Shown here: piece by piece, positions 46,501 to 58,109 of the stretch
How the letters are laid out: the number at the start of each line of letters is the position of its first letter
Numbering within the stretch: the stretch's first letter is position 1
Source: Daphnia carinata
Lineage: Eukaryota > Arthropoda > Branchiopoda > Diplostraca > Daphniidae
DNA length: 64,000 bases
Reading direction: 5' to 3'
Assembly (NCBI RefSeq): GCF_022539665.2
Contig: NC_081337.1
Span: 2,518,679-2,582,678 of the forward strand
Program-made: the position numbers and the translations under genes
The notes under the pieces: generated by a model
Told to the model about the DNA's origin: nothing
Database searches by the model: none
The model's input: the letters and a program-made list of their open reading frames with translations, nothing else

Positions 46501-48437
46501 GAATTCGGGTTCTAAGTTGTAGATGAAGTTTTTAAGTATTGCGCTTTTGATTCAAAAGAATTTGCGAACCTTTAAGTCACCGGACACGTTTGCTCCAGCA
46601 AGAATGCCGATACTTGCTGGGAAGTAAACCGAAAAGACGGAAATAAAATTCTGCATCTGACCGTCTGTGACGAAGTAGGCAGATTTCCAATTTTCGTTAA
46701 GTGTATCGACTGTAGGAAAAATATGGTCGAATTTGTACTATTATTATTAGCATTAATTTTCTAATGTTCACACAGTACCACTGTAACCAATGAATCCTTT
46801 TGCTTCTTCTAGTTCGTTCTCGGGACCTCTGATGCTGCCGACAACAAAGTTTGTTAAGGAAACCATCATGATAACGATCATAATGTTCTTCATCTAGCAT
46901 GCCCGAAGTTGTGAAAGAGACAGGTTTGTGGGCTGATTAGTTTAGAATTACAGTAACATGTAACGTAATACTTTTGTTTCATAGTAGGGTCCAAGGCCGC
47001 AAACTGCACATGTAAATATTGTTGTCAGGGTGCCGACGACGCGGATGTCGTTGAGGGCTCCATCGAAGATGATGTACCCACCGTATTCTTTCATCATGTC
47101 CAGAACGGTCTGAGCAAAACCAACTATATTGAGGGCGCAGTCCATTGCGTTGGCGATGGTAAAGATGATGCCGATTGAACCGCCTAATTCCGGACCCAAC
47201 ACTCTCGACCTAAATTACTCAAAGTATGTCCTATTTTCAACTTTTCTTTTAATAGCTAAAACCCTAGATGGGTTAAGTAACTTACATCACGAAGTAGGTA
47301 CCACCTGAATATAAAGTGAAAACGTATACATTGCTACGATGAGAATCTGAGAAGTTAATTGGCAGAACAAATTAACGTTGTTTTACCTCCACCGATTTCT
47401 CCGTTGGTTGAGATGGCAGACATGGATAAGGCAGTTACCAAGGTAATAAAAGTAGAAATAGCGATAATCACCAAGGTTTCAGCTTTTTGAGAAACAATAG
47501 TTAGGTATGCAAAGTGGGTTACTTTTCAGCAAATGAGGAAAGTTAATTACCTATTCCTGCTTGGGCTACCACCCATGACAGTCTCAGAAAAAGCATCACC
47601 CCCCAGATACTCATCATATTGCGGATCAAAACGCCTTCTATCCAACCGAATTTGACCTTCTCTACCACGGCTTCTTCTACAGCTTCAATTTTTTTTGGAC
47701 CCTCTACCGTTGGTGTCTGACAAAGTATTGAGAATATTGTTTACATCAGTTCAATAGAAAATAATTTAATTAATGCGTAATTATTAATTACATCGTTCAA
47801 ATCATCCAGTAGCACTTCTTCGTTGACAACTGCAGCTTCAGGATTACATAGCTCGTGTAAGCTCGGTCGGGCTGATGTTTGTCTTTGATACGACAAACGA
47901 TAGTTGTCAATACTGGGCATGACATCGCGACTCATATTTCGCACCAATTTGCGAAACGAAGCAGCCGAAGCTATTCCTTTTTGAATGAAAGCAGATGTTC
48001 CAGCATGTTCGGGGTTGATTCCGTTGTTGTGCCCCAATGGCCTTTGTTCCTATAGTAAGTAAAGGTATTAAATAATGTAGGTTTTTAGGTTTAATAAGAA
48101 AATAACTGAATTTCTATTGTTAAAGGCTTGGCGCGGATTGTTGATATTTGGATCGAAACGTTTACCTGTTCGTTTTCGGTTGCGGTTGGTATTTCATGTA
48201 ATGTTGGTAAAAGATCTGTTTGGCTCTTTTGATAATGTATCACATTAATTTTAGGAGTTAACTTCCGAACCCGAGCAGCATTAGTTGGTGTGCTAGGCAC
48301 ATCAAGCGTTGTGTTCGCATTTGCCTTAGTCGATCCGTCACTCTCTGTTGACTTTCGATTGCAATATACTTTACATTGAGGTAAGTTTTTGTTTTCACTC
48401 TATTATCACTCACGTTTTCGAATGCTGGATTATCCAT
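43535..48437 (-). CDS. Na-K-Cl cotransporter (SLC12 NKCC/NCC type), copy 2, intact
   Basis: Starts with a 24-nt exon, 48,414-48,437 (MDNPAFEN). Two longer N-terminal exons follow: ~48,170-48,347 with [13 protein letters not shown], and ~47,790-48,050. The latter contains [20 protein letters not shown] and [11 protein letters not shown], the clearest match in this window to the SPAK/OSR1-phosphorylated segment of NKCCs. [18 protein letters not shown] is TM1. [39 protein letters not shown] and [18 protein letters not shown] follow in order. The C-terminal tail has a Ser/Asn-rich insert (~44,660-44,760) in place of the Lys-rich one of copies 1 and 3. It ends [24 protein letters not shown], stop at 43,535-43,537. 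All exons seen are open, and this is the most NKCC-like of the three. Confidence 0.87.
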
Positions 48438-49649
48438 TGTGTTCCTTTGGTCTGCTACAATGGTTGAACAAAATCAAATGCCAGTAGATTAAAAGAAAAA
48501 CAAATGGATTGTAGTAGCTAGCGAAATTGCTCCAAAATTTCGTTTTGTTTGTGGGTATTTTCACACGCTGCCGAATTTCGTCTGCATTTTTGTCATCCGT
48601 CGGACAAGTGATCGTTCCTAATGTGATCCATTCCTTAAAACATGAGGGTTTATATGACTTCAGCACTGACGCAAATCACGGAAACGTATTCCGTTTCGCC
48701 GTGCTTAGAATTTTAAAACTAATCTTTTTGACGCACTGTCAGCAGTAAACAAACTTAATGAAGGATCGACATCTCCTTGGCAAACAACGCACGAAGAGAA
48801 TCTAGAATAAATGTTTGTTTGATCGAAAGAGCTGAAGTGGTTAACGTCAAAGAGCGATGACGTCCTATTTAACAAAAAATGCGAAATCGAACATGGAATC
48901 CAAAATTGTTAATCATTAAAATGGGGTTTGATTGAACTGTTGTGTCACGAAACTGATCTAACGTTGCACGTCATTTGTACGGGTGGCCCTTTGGCTACGA
49001 CGTTTCTACGTCAGTCGAATGTGATATTTTAGAAAGGGATGTAAGTGCCTAGTGATTTAACGGAAATTCTCTTCCCGTTTGCAGTGATGTCCAGTAGGTG
49101 CTTTTGTGCTCGGAATCGGAAGTAGTAAAACGCGTTCTGAGAGAAAAATCGTTAATGGACAATACAACGTGTTAGCTGTACTTATTGTACTGCAATACGG
49201 CGTGGCAATCCGTAATAACTAATTCTGGACAAGTAGCTGTGTTCTCCATGGCTTGTGTGAAATGCCAAGTAAACGATGAACCGACGAAGCACAATAGTGG
49301 CAAACTCTTTTATATTATCGCTACTGAAGAAAGAACTCTCATCGACGACATCAAGGTACAGATTAATAATTTAAACGTACATTGACCGTATATTTATTCT
49401 GTTTGTTTTTTAAAACTCAATATTACTTCTGTGTTGACAGGAGCCTCTTCGTAAGGCGGATATCGCATCAAGTGCCCGAAGGTAAACGAACAACGATTCA
49501 AGTAAAAGTTAGTTGATTTTATTCAAGCTAATGTGTTTTGTACTTATATAAAGCATAGAACTCTTTCTCCATTTGGAGAAAGAACTCGAAAGTTTGCTAT
49601 GTAAACGAACGTCAGTAGTATTAGCGCAGGACTTTTTGACAAGGATATT
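48438..49649. other. Spacer between NKCC copies 2 and 3
   Basis: The right-hand part (~48,950-49,560) is a degenerate match to the flank block seen at 14,880-15,240 and 31,900-32,240, ending with a version of the 'ttcaagctaatgt' breakpoint word (~49,525). A small perfect hairpin, ctttctcc-attt-ggagaaag, lies at 49,565-49,584. No gene supported; a plus-strand frame at 49,185-49,385 has no recognisable domain. Confidence 0.4.
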
Positions 49650-52600
49650 TCAAGAGTAAAATGTTAAAACTGAAGTTTGATTCCCGCGAACGAGCACGAA
49701 TGGTGGCATATTTGCTGTAAGTGCCTCCAACCAAGCCATGTACAATGGGGCACTGGAGCTTCTTTTCGTGTTACGGGTAAGGTCCTTATTTAATTTTTAA
49801 GATAAAGTATAATTAAAAATTTTTATTCTGTTAGATGAATGAAGTCAAATTCCTTACATGAAAACCAAATTGGAATCGGATGAATGGTCTAAAAGTAATT
49901 CCCGTAATCTCAGGTAACGATCCGTTTTATATTGGAAAGTCTCGAGTTCGCTGTCCGTTACGTGAGGCTCTTCAATATTTTAAAGACGTAAAACAACCAC
50001 TAAGAATTATTTAATAAAGAGCGTACCGTTAGTTCCTGATTGTAAAAATGGTCGAATTAAGCCATCGAACCACTTTTTTGTTTTGCTTTTGGGAGGTTCA
50101 TCCACGTCAGTAATAATCACAAGATCAGAGTAATCAATCCGGAATTTCGACAGCAACATTGTCATCCTAGATAATTCGGAAAAAAACTGGTAAAGTGTAA
50201 TCGCAAGCTTAATTTATTAATTTGAAAAAAAAATCCAACCCGATCTGTTCTTTTTCTAGTTCGTGAACACCAGACGCCGTACAGAAAATGCGCAGTTTTG
50301 TTTCAGACCAATTTGATCGGCTGTTTATGATGACTGGTAGCAGAAGTGTCAATCCTAGTTAAATGATGTGACGAAGGAAATTGAATTGAAAATACTATCA
50401 GTTATTTTCAGTGTTTTGATGACCTCCATCATCGCTTAGCCACCAAACATCAATGGTATCTTTTTTCTGCTTTCTCTGGAAAAAGGTGATACTGTTTAAT
50501 ACGCTCTTAGGAAGTGGATTTCCGACAATATCCCTGTAAAATTGAAACCATGAAAGGTTGCGAAAATAATGTGAAAAGTTACGCACCTTAGAGCGATATT
50601 TTCTTCTGCCTTTTTATTCTTAGCCTTTTTGTCTTTAGTTTTTTTGTCCTTAGCTTTTTTTTCTTTCTTTGGTTCTTTCACTGGAGAGATTTCTATTTGA
50701 ACCGCGATAGATTCAGTTGAAGTCTCAATAATTTTAGGTAGGTTTGCTAAGTGTTAAGGATGGGCAAAGAAGTTACAATTCCTTTCCTCTAGGATAATTT
50801 AAGTCATTTAATTATTCACCTGTTACCACAGAGGTTTCTGTTGTCTTTTCTTTTTTGTCTATAACTTTTTTACTAGGAGTTTGCGAAATGAGTTCGTCGA
50901 TATCAGCCACGATTCCTGAGCAGTCTAATCCCTCTTTAAGACGAAGGATAGCCACTGCCACATGCATTTCGAATCCCGTACTGCAAAAGACGCTCAGCGT
51001 AAGCGTATCACCTATACATTCCATCTCGATCAATTCCGTAATAACTTACTGTATTGTCAGCAAATATTGATCCAATGAATTTCTGTCGCAGGTTGACCAG
51101 TTATTTTTATACCCCATCAGCAGGATGTTGGGTTTGACTTTGCCTACGCCCGCAAGGCCAAGCATTGCAGCTGTCCCTGTTTGGAGACCGGAGTTATCTG
51201 CAACAGTACAAAATCCCTTCATGTTTGTGAACCGCAGGTATCTATAAGCTTTCTGTTGCAGTTTTAACCGCGCCTCAAATGTTAGCTTTTCCTATTTAAA
51301 AAGATAAGAATTTGTTGTGGCGTAAAATCAGTAAAGAAAAGGGGAATTACCTTGACTACGTTACCGCAGATCATGAGCGAATTATTCTTGCAAATGAGAT
51401 AAAATTCAGTATTGCATTGAAGTTTATGAGTAAAAATTTGAATTTTACCTGGGCTTCGATAGAGAACCACTAAGTAGAAAAATAGAACGATGGCAATTGT
51501 TATCATTCCTATGGGAAGACTGACAAGCATCATGCAAGCGATCGACATAAGTCCTGTCAACAGACTCAGCCAAGTATTGTAATACTGAAAATGTGGAGAT
51601 TTAAATTTAGCACCAATTCTTTTTGTATTGAAGTTCATTACCTTAAAATTCGGGCGCCATCCGATCGGTTTAATTAAGCTGACATGGAACGTCGAGAAAT
51701 TCATCATTGCGAACGTAGCAAGGAAGAAATTGGAATTGATGAGTGCAATCACATTCAGTTCAGCTGAAAAATATCAATATTAATTTATTCAAAAACATCA
51801 AATTGATTTTCTATCTACCGATAAGCACGAAAGCCATAGCTAAGATAAAAGTGAAGGCGTAAGCACGGTATGGCTTTTTTGATGCCCCGTAGGCCTTTCC
51901 AAGAAAACCAACCATCCAGTAAGGGTAAATGTTATCGTGTACGATGACTTCGAGCAGAGCTGGGCAAGAAACGAAATCCGATAGAGCAGAACTTAAAGTC
52001 GCGGCAAAACATCCTACGTAATTGAGCGGACCAAAGGCAGAAACTAAAGCCATCGCCTAATTATGTGTTTGATAAATTTACAAGTTTGGTATTGAAAAAG
52101 GTGGCACTTTTATTTCTTGCGTGTTTTACCTGATAGTCGTGGTAAAGTCCGTAATTACATTCATTAATTGTGCAGTTCAGATTAGTTCCATTGTGCAGGT
52201 CTTCAACAATTCCAGTTGCTATAAAAAAAGGAAGCATTTTTTAATGACATTGTTTCTTTTGTAGATCAAATTAGGACGGGCATACCTCTACGGGCAACTG
52301 TAGCAGCACAAATGATTGCGACTATGGCGTACGAGATGCTGCAAATAATGATAGATAAAATCGTTCCTTTCGGAATAGCCTTATTGGGATTCTATTTGAA
52401 ATCAAAAGTAAGTCTTTTTATGAAACTCATTTACATTATGCAAAGACATTTACTTTTAATTCTCCAGAAACATTGGCTCCGGCTAGGATACCAATGGTGG
52501 ATGGGAAGTAAACCGCAAATACTGATATGAAATTTTGCATTTGACCAGAAGTAATGGTATATCCAGGTGCCCAGTTTTCGCTAAGCAAATCGCCTGTAAA

Positions 52601-53968
52601 TAGAAGTTTGTAGAAATTCATTTATATTTTGTAATTGTATTAGAATTAATACGTTATTCCGGGAACATTACTGCTGTATGCAACAAACCCCCTTGCTTCT
52701 TCGGTCTCAGAAGATGGCCCCATGATGCTTCCAGTAATAAAATTGGTAAATGCCGCCAACATAATGACAAATATGACGTCCTTCATCTGTTAAGGTAATA
52801 TTGGAATTGTTAGATCAAGTTTTTTTTTTTGTGGTGTTTAACCTTGGTTTCATATTTAGTTCCTAGACCGCAGACGGCAGAAACGACTATTAAAGTGATG
52901 GTGCCTATGAGTCGAACGTCATTCGTTCCTCCGTGGATGACAGTTATCCCACCGTATTCTTTTATCATGTCTCGCAATGATTGCGAAAATCCAACTGTAT
53001 TAAGACCGCAATCCATCGTATTGGCGATGGCGAAGATGATTCCGATTGAACCACCAAACTCTGGACCCAATATTCTCGACCTGTAGTGTGGCGTGGATTT
53101 AATAGTTTAACGTTTATTTCCACGTGCAGCTGAATAGGAGAAGTCTCATTTCTTGTAACTTACATAACAAAGTAAGTTCCACCTAAATATTCAAGTTACA
53201 AAGTATTACCTAGGAATATTTGAAAGATTCTTGTACTATTTAGGTCATACCGCCGCCGATTTCTCCGTTGGTAGAGATAGCCGACATGGACAAAGCTGTC
53301 ACCAAAGTGATGAATGTTGAAATTGCGATGAAAATTAAGGTTTCACCTATGGCACACGAAAAAGCTCGATCTCAATAGTCTTAATTATAATTTTTTTTCC
53401 CAAACTAATGATTCAGTAACCTATTCCTGCTTGTCCAACCACCCGTGTCAGTCTCAGGAAAAGCATAACACTCCAAATGCTCATCATGTTTCGAATAAGG
53501 ACTCCTTCGACCCAGCCAAATTTGTTATGCATGGAATTATCGTGAAGTGTTGTAACTCCATCCTGTACTGTCGGTTGCTGTTCGCCAAGAAAATAATTAC
53601 TTCACCCAGCAAGGACAAGACAGAGAATATGCAGCTTGGGATAGTAATACCGTGGCCATTACATTGGGATTCAACAGTTCCGGTAACGTTGGTCGGGTCA
53701 CTGACTGGTGTGTTTTGTAACCCGTTCGATAATTGTCAATATGAGGTGTTGCATCATGACTTGTTTTTCGATCAAAAGGCCTTGGGAGAGCTGAAGTTGC
53801 ACCTGCTCTGACTGCTTCCTGTTTAGATGGGACGTTCCCACCGTTCCTAGTTGGCTGCTGAAACCCATACAGACATGTAATGCAAAAATGAACAAAAGCG
53901 CTGTTTTAACTATTCTGTTGTTATCAAGCATTTTTGGTTCTTACGGTGTCCAACTCGTCGTTGTCTAT
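49650..53968 (-). pseudogene. Na-K-Cl cotransporter copy 3, probably inactivated
   Basis: Nearly all exons of the NKCC gene are recognisable: RPTLPELLNPN region, [50 protein letters not shown], the IPKGTIL helix, and KSVLNSITFFQRKQKK. Four lesions are visible. The start codon is ATA (53,966-53,968) where copies 1 and 2 have ATG. A deletion removes the intron end and the first ~50 codons of the VNWGSSTQ exon (~51,395-51,450), leaving [13 protein letters not shown] 1-nt deletion in the last exon (~49,754) frameshifts the tail so that VLTFYS is not read. TM1 Trp is Arg (FLRLTRVVG). It is closest to copy 1 (shared Lys-rich tail). It could still be transcribed. Confidence 0.78.
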
Positions 53969-55290
53969 GCCAGTTCCTGGTGTAATACTAGGCGTTGAAA
54001 TTCAGCGGAGTGGACCCTCACTCGGTTTCTTTGGCACTGACGTTTTTCTTCTTTCTCTGCCTAAGAATGGAATTGTCAGGTGTACTTGGCAAAAACGAAT
54101 ACGACGCTACCTACATTCGAGCTAGTTAGCCGGTATTTATTGGACATTTTCAGGTAAGATGATTTACTTGTTATCTGTTGTAGCGTGATTTAACTATCTA
54201 TCTCTCTTAATAACCAGTTACGGCTAGCGAAATGCACCCGAAGAAACCCTTGATGACATTCGTCGCCTTTGTGTTATCTGTGGCAACAGAGGAGCGTTTA
54301 TAGGTCAAAGACATACATCGATCGGAAGCTTAAAGCTCTTTACTGAGATACCCACTTCCTAGCGGCATTAGACAAAGTAGGGCAATAACATATGCATGAT
54401 GCTAGTTACGGCACGGTGTTAAATTCATTCCACTGTGTCAAATTTAGCACCGATCTTTAGCGAATACTACTAATGTTTTGTAACTATGCGCAGGGGCGTT
54501 TTATGGTTGTATTTGCGCCTGTTAACAACCAATGACGGTGGCGTTTTGTGCTGTAGTTTATTTTTAGCTTATTTTTAAATTTAGCTATAACCGAAAATAA
54601 GTTCGACAAAATAAGCCCTAAAAAATAAGCCCGACAGCATAAACCCGGCCTTGTGTTTTTGATGTTTTCTTAAAAAACTATAAGTGCCATTGGAAAATAT
54701 ATCTGATTTTTGTGATCAGCATTTCATTTAGCATCGAAATCATGTATTTCAAGCCATATTTGAAATTTGGCCAAAAATGAAAAAGTGGGAAGGCTATAGC
54801 CTTCTCACTTTTGTCAAAATCGGCCAAAAACGAAATCTCTTGAAATTAATCAAAAATCATACTGTATAATCAGAATTGAACGCTGATTCTGACAAAGTGA
54901 TTTATTTCCCCGTTTAACGAACCGTTTTCGAAATACACGGAAATAATGTGCAGTAGGCGCATCAACTTTAGGCTATGTTATGGTTTTTTACCTTTATTTA
55001 AAAAAATATAAGTCTGTTGGAAAAATAAACTTAATTTTCATGCTTTTCATTCAATTCCTGATCGAAATGCAGTACTTTAAGCTAACTCTTACATTTAGCC
55101 ATAACCGAAAATAAGGCCGAAAAAATAAGCCCGACTTTTATGGCAATCCGTTTTACATAAAAAAAAAAAAAAAAATGGCGGAAAAAAATTAAAAAATCGC
55201 ACTTTTTTCTTTTTTTCCGACACGTAGCCATCTACCGCTCAGACTCATTATTACTGGCGTAGGCAATTTCAGTCCATTGGATGCCATTCG
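53969..55290. other. Repeat-rich intergenic stretch
   Basis: Contains the 5' side of the dead NKCC copy, then AT-rich sequence. An imperfect direct duplication is visible: 'agctataaccgaaaataag..aaaataagcccgac' at ~54,579-54,640 and again at ~55,095-55,140, each near an 'aaaaa-ctataagt' type segment. A 32-bp near-perfect palindrome lies at 54,781-54,812. A/T homopolymers occur at 55,155-55,200. No gene seen. Confidence 0.5.
54781..54812. repeat. 32-bp near-perfect palindrome centred on GGCTATAGCC
   Basis: aaaagtgggaaggcta followed immediately by tagccttctcactttt: 16-bp arms with one mismatch and no loop. Flanked by two copies of 'ggccaaaaa' in the same orientation (~54,769 and ~54,822). Possible terminal or internal part of a dispersed repeat; function unknown. 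Confidence 0.7.
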
Positions 55291-55304
55291 CAGTTAATTG
55301 AGAA

Positions 55305-56345
55305 GCGTGGCTGGAGAAGAACGCGCGGCTGGAGGAACAATTGAAAAATGGATAAGATAATAAAACAAAAAAATGTTAAGTATAAACATTATTATATTGG
55401 TTTTCAATTATTAATTATTGTTTATTAGATAAAATTATGAAGCTGCAGGCCCAGTTATTGGAACAACACAAAATATTAGATAACAAAGCTAAGGATCGTA
55501 GGCCTAACACGTAATGATTCTATTTATTTGCTTTTATTCATTTGTGTTTTGTAGCTCAAAGTTTGAGTCTACAAGCTCAGCTAGGGGAAAAGAACCAATT
55601 GGAACGGAACAGTTTCCAAACAGTGAAGGAGGTTTTTCCAAACTCATCCCTAACTGAACATGAGGATGAATTGGCATTAGGCGAACACAGTCAGGTACCA
55701 AATTTTTCAAATAAGAATTCAAAATAAGTATAGAATTTTAACAAACAATTATTTATTGTTTAGTTATTCAGTCTACCACCTGACAGTGTGTTAAATTTAA
55801 ATTCTGTTAGTGCTGCACAAAAAGAATCGTTAGTAATAAGCCCATGCAGTGAAGGAAGTGAACAATTGTGGGACCGTATTTGGGCCGCAAATGGGTGTGG
55901 TACAGAAACCAAGATATGGCACAAGTTCAACATGAAACATGGATTAGGTACTTTTTGGTTTTATGTCTATTGAAAAAGTATTTTTAATGCTATTATTTTG
56001 CATTCACAGAATTTAATGGGGGATCAAATCAAGTCTGGAAGTGTTACAGGATGGAAGAGTCAGCCTACAGATGAAAAAACACTGAGAGTGCATTACCATT
56101 AAGGTATGAGGTAAAGTAATAGAGTATGCACATTGTCTAATGAGAAGTACTATCTTGTGTTAATAAATCCAGTACAACAGCAAACCTTTATAGTTCTGTC
56201 ACAGCTAGAAACCTCAAATAATTCTGCTTCTCTGTCTAAAGAACAACTTGTCCTTTACGTTCAGAGTGTTGGGGAAACTGGGTACTTAAATGGCCCTAAA
56301 GATGTTTTAATTTTGCTGCCATTGCAGAGATGAACATCATACATG
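55305..56345 (+). pseudogene. Gene X, forward copy: unrecognised coiled-coil-type gene, degenerate
   Basis: Short exons in order: LEKNARLEEQLKN (~55,310-55,350); KLQAQLLEQHKILDN (~55,440-55,497); AQSLSLQAQLGEKNQLER to GEHSQ (~55,555-55,694); LFSLPPDSVLN.. to WHKFNMKHGL (~55,764-55,945); SLEVLQDGRVSLQ (~56,028-56,080); LSNEKYYLVLINPVQQQ to KDVLILLPLQR (~56,138-56,333). Heptad-like Leu/Gln patterns suggest a coiled coil at the N-terminal side; the C-terminal region has no family I recognise. Compared with the inverted copy it has lost a splice donor (GATCG|TAGG for GATG|GTAAGG) and gained one A in a run near 56,075, which frameshifts it. Confidence 0.5.
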
Positions 56346-57377
56346 GACTCTTTAGGTAAGAAAGGATTTTTCTTCAAATAATTTTGAATTTATGATGAAG
56401 AATTTCTCCTCCTTTTTGCCAACAAGGTCTAATCTACCAAAAAAAAATTTATCCAATAGGAAAGGATTTTCATGTACTGGGAACACAACTATCAACAATG
56501 CAACATTGTACAGGTGCTAGTTTATCATTCAAGAGCCTTATACAATGATGTTAATCTGCAATTTGTATGTCCTTCCCCAAGCTTCCACCAGAAGTTGAAT
56601 CTATGAGTCATGTAAGTTACATGATCAACAGTTGATATGTTTAACGGTGTTGTTTTTCTTTTCTCAATATAGGTTAATAGTAACATTGGATCTGAAAAAA
56701 TTCTTGGTTGGGGCAAGACACTGAATAAATTGTATTGATTGGATGGATGACATGACATTTCTGTACTTAATTCGGATTCCCCAGACGGTATTTGATATTT
56801 AAAAAATTGAAGTGCATATCTGGGCTCCCTTCTTTTCTGAAGCCCCGTTTCCCCTTGACTCGTAATAAGCCCGTAGGGGGTCATGCCCCTACTGTACGGT
56901 ATATATAAAAACAACATATACCGAGGTTTGGAGGGCTCTGGCCGGAAAGGGGACGTGGGGTGCCGCTTAGTCCGATGATGTGTTCACGGAGGGCGATGTG
57001 GCTACCCACAAATCCGAACTAAAGGTTAATCGCTCCTGTAAAAATGTTCCAAATCTTCAGCTCTTCTTCCGGCTTCTCTTAGCCAATCACCGGGTAATCT
57101 CCCCGGTGGGTCAACAAGGCAGTGTCTCCCCCTGCCTGGGTTGACGGCAACTTTTGAAAGGGCTATTGTGCCTTTTTAAAGTTGCAAAAATAATTGTAAT
57201 GTGCAGAGAATTGTAAATACAATTTTTTTTTATGAAATATTTTTTGCAAAATTTTTTTCTTTTTTGTCTGTGTTCGTGTTCACACGTTACAGTTATAAAC
57301 ATTAACTTTATTTCCCTTGCTCAATTCACCTTTAGTTTTTATACCACCCTTTATGATAAGCATTCTTTCCATTGGTT
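56346..57377. other. Intergenic stretch with structured GC-rich segment
   Basis: Mostly AT-rich without gene features. The part 56,870-57,150 is distinctly GC-richer and contains two adjacent potential stem-loops (57,088-57,108 and 57,110-57,145). It resembles a non-coding repeat or SINE body rather than a gene. No supported ORF. Confidence 0.4.
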
Positions 57378-57450
57378 TATCATTAATCTGGGATTTGAAC
57401 CACTAACCTATAGCATTCCAGTATAGCGCGCTACCGTTGCGCCATGACTG
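57378..57450 (-). repeat. tRNA-like (SINE-type) sequence, minus strand
   Basis: Read on the minus strand: box A TGGCGCAACGG (57,434-57,444) with a good D arm (GCGC-AACGGTA-GCGC) and box B GGTTCAAATCC (57,391-57,401). The spacing fits a tRNA. The T stem beyond two pairs and the acceptor stem do not close, so this is a tRNA-derived element or pseudo-tRNA rather than a functional tRNA. The D arm resembles tRNA-Trp. Confidence 0.55.
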
Positions 57451-57542
57451 TTCTTGTAAATATAAGTTATGATCTTGATGCCTATGTTAAAATAAGTTCG
57501 TCATTAGGGTATTATGGAATGCCTATCATGATAATAACAAAT

Positions 57543-57612
57543 TATAGATGGCATAATAGCAAAGCTACTGAATTGCATGCAAGATTACTTAGGTTCGATC
57601 CCCATATCAGTC
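57543..57612 (+). repeat. tRNA-like (SINE-type) sequence, plus strand
   Basis: Box B GGTTCGATCCC is perfect (57,592-57,602). A weaker box A, TGGCATAATAG, lies at 57,549-57,559. An A-rich tail (aaactaaataaataaatgg) follows directly, as in tRNA-derived SINEs. It points in the opposite direction to the element at 57,378-57,450. Confidence 0.5.
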
Positions 57613-57750
57613 AATTGAAAAACTAAATAAATAAATGGAAAAAATAAATAATTTTACAAAGTATTTTATTTTCCCTCCTTCCACCCACTAATCCACCACT
57701 ATACATATTCCACATAATACAACATACAATACATACATATATACACTTAA

Positions 57751-58069
57751 AACTAACCCGTTGGCTGCCACGCCATCTTAACTACGGTCGCTACGTCGCT
57801 ATCATAGGGATAGCGACCAAGGGGGCCGGGTAGGCCGGGCTGATACGATGATGAGACCTTTACGGGAATGCACACCCCAGGTCTCATCTATCGCATCGAT
57901 GAAGGGAAAGTCCCTATGGTGCATTGCCTTTGGGGCCATTCGGCCAATCTTGAGCAGTGGCGCTGCTCCACTCCATGGCAGATAGCCATGGAGCAGAACA
58001 GCGCGGCCCGTCCCTGTCAAGCTACAAAAAAAAGGGGATAAAAGGTGGGTGGCAGCCAACGGGTTAGTT
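57751..58069. mobile_element. 319-bp element with perfect 21-bp terminal inverted repeats (MITE-like)
   Basis: 57,751-57,771 (aactaacccgttggctgccac) is the exact reverse complement of 58,049-58,069. TTAA lies at both outer edges (57,747-57,750 and 58,068-58,071), as for piggyBac-type targets, though the left edge has two extra bases. The interior is GC-rich, with internal palindromes (e.g. atggcagatagccat), and lacks a credible transposase, so it would be non-autonomous. Confidence 0.7.
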
Positions 58070-58109
58070 AAGAATAAACATTGCAAAACACACACAATAC
58101 CAAAACGAC

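Noticed and set aside
57378-57450. A functional tRNA-Trp gene
   Set aside because: The D arm and box B fit, but the acceptor and T stems do not pair, and the anticodon loop is not a clean 7-nt loop.
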